NCBI RefSeq assembly: GCF_007681555.1
Contig: NZ_VELE01000001.1
Span: forward strand, 868,001-932,000
From: Kocuria salsicia
Lineage (GTDB): Bacteria > Actinomycetota > Actinomycetes > Actinomycetales > Micrococcaceae
Direction of reading: 5' to 3'
Length of the DNA stretch: 64,000 nt
The position numbers and the translations under genes were made by a program. This document shows, piece by piece, positions 62,976 through 64,000 of this stretch (within the stretch, counting starts at the first letter, position 1; the number at the start of each line of letters is the position of its first letter). The notes under the pieces were generated by a model. The model did not search any database. It was not told where the DNA came from and worked only from the letters and a program-made list of their open reading frames with translations.

Positions 62976-64000
62976 GCCCCGAGCAGCCCCAGGACTCCCG
63001 GTCCGTGACCTACGCGAGCGCGGGGGTGGACGTGGAAGCCGGGGACCGCGCCGTTGAGCTCATGAAGGCCGCGGTCAAGGCGACCCACACCTCCGGCGTC
63101 GTGGGCGGCGTGGGCGGCTTCGCCGGGCTCTTCGACGTCTCCGAGCTCACGACCTACCGCAAGCCATACCTGGCCACGTCCACGGACGGCGTGGGCACCA
63201 AGGTGGCCGTGGCCCAGGCGCTGGACGTCCACGACACCATCGGGTGGGACCTCGTGGGCATGGTCGTGGACGACATCGTGGTGGTGGGTGCCAAGCCCCT
63301 GTTCATGACCGACTACATCGCCACCGGCAAGGTGGTCCCCGAGCGCGTGGCGGACATCGTGCGCGGCATCGCGTCGGCCTGCGAGGCGGCCGGCACCGCC
63401 CTGGTGGGCGGGGAGACCGCTGAGCACCCCGGTCTGCTGGGCGTGGACGAGTACGACGTCGCCGGCGCCGCCACCGGCGTCGTCGAGGCGGACGAGCTGC
63501 TCGGCCCGCAGCGGGTGCGCGACGGTGACGTGGTCATCGCGATGGCGTCCTCGGGCCTGCACTCCAACGGCTACTCCCTGGTGCGCCGCGTGGTCGAGAT
63601 GGCCGGCTGGCAGCTGGACCGCCAGGTGGACGAGCTGGGACGCAGCCTGGGCGAGGAGCTGCTCGAGCCCACGCGCGTGTACGCCGCGGACGTGCTGGAC
63701 CTCGCGCGCGCCTTCCCGGTCAACGGGGCCGACGGCGCCACGGGCCACGGCGTGCGCGGTTTCTCCCACGTGACCGGCGGCGGACTCGCGGCGAACCTCG
63801 CCCGCGTGCTGCCCGAGAACCTGCAGGCCACGGTGGAGCGCGCCACGTGGTCCCTGCCCCCGGTGTTCCGGCTGGTCTCCGAGCTCGGCCGCGTGCCGCT
63901 CTCCGACCTGGAGCGCACCCTGAACCTGGGCGTGGGCATGGTAGCCATCGTCGACCCCGAGGTCGCCGACGCCGCCGTGGCCCACCTCGAGGCCCGTGGC
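62972..64000 (+). CDS. purM: Phosphoribosylformylglycinamidine cyclo-ligase (runs off window)
   Basis: AIR synthetase, fifth purine step; the first 343 codons are present and the C-terminal end lies beyond 64000. SVTYASAGVDVEAGDRAVELMK, LATSTDGVGTKVAVA, GWDLVGMVVDDIVVVGAKPLF, VGGETAEHPGL, SSGLHSNGYSLVRRV and GFSHVTGGGLAANLAR are all typical. The ATG at 62972 overlaps the purF stop (ATGA). Confidence 0.97.
   Translation, partial: MSPEQPQDSRSVTYASAGVDVEAGDRAVELMKAAVKATHTSGVVGGVGGFAGLFDVSELTTYRKPYLATSTDGVGTKVAVAQALDVHDTIGWDLVGMVVDDIVVVGAKPLFMTDYIATGKVVPERVADIVRGIASACEAAGTALVGGETAEHPGLLGVDEYDVAGAATGVVEADELLGPQRVRDGDVVIAMASSGLHSNGYSLVRRVVEMAGWQLDRQVDELGRSLGEELLEPTRVYAADVLDLARAFPVNGADGATGHGVRGFSHVTGGGLAANLARVLPENLQATVERATWSLPPVFRLVSELGRVPLSDLERTLNLGVGMVAIVDPEVADAAVAHLEARG

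Overview
The window is about 70% GC with strong G/C bias at third codon positions, many GTG starts and frequent 4-bp ATGA/GTGA overlaps. Actinobacterial hallmarks include a GlxR/Crp-type regulator, a MarP-like protease, a helicase-linked tad locus, a MoeZ-type ThiF and several apparently leaderless genes. It fits a chromosomal segment of a Micrococcaceae member (Kocuria/Arthrobacter/Micrococcus group). Genus is inferred from protein flavour only; no marker gene settles it. I see no phage, insertion sequence, plasmid origin or CRISPR array.

Layout. 1-13 kb: partial AcuC-like deacetylase, Trk/Ktr potassium uptake pair, carboxylate-amine ligase, proC, a GNAT/TIM-barrel/Ppx operon, topA, and a methyltransferase flanked by two flavin-binding-fold proteins. 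13-21 kb: DEAH helicase convergent with a seven-gene tad (Flp pilus/secretion) cluster. 21.4-23.2 kb: a small zone of gene decay (a membrane-protein remnant with an internal stop and a frameshifted HD-hydrolase remnant) around a Pth2-type peptidyl-tRNA hydrolase. 23-36 kb: PolA-like polymerase, NudL, nth, acs, aroQ, marP, glxR, a degenerate Nudix protein, RidA, DUF4177, class A PBP and a metallophosphoesterase. 36.7-39.8 kb: a large FAD/Fe-S oxidase (D-2-hydroxyacid dehydrogenase type) broken by one frameshift. 39.8-43.6 kb: MFS transporter, tRNA-Pro(CGG), PhzF and DCC proteins, thiE. 43.7-47.7 kb: TPP riboswitch and thiO-thiS-thiG-thiF. 47.9-54.1 kb: lactate-use locus lutABC / lctP / lldR with a rich divergent control region. 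54.4-57.0 kb: a two-component system wrapped around a tiny secreted two-cysteine peptide, followed by an alkyltransferase-like gene. 57-64 kb: purC-purD, asparaginase, an SCP-like protein, a membrane protein, purF and the start of purM.

How the parts work together. Lactate enters through LctP and is oxidised by LutABC. LldR probably senses lactate at a near-perfect GntR/FadR-type operator. GlxR-like sites lie in the lut/lctP region, upstream of acs and over the promoter of the glxR-like gene itself, suggesting a cAMP-linked carbon regulon. The purine genes form two blocks facing away from each other around the asparaginase gene. The most speculative but attractive item is the peptide/two-component module at 54.4-57.0 kb, which could be a small secreted-signal circuit.
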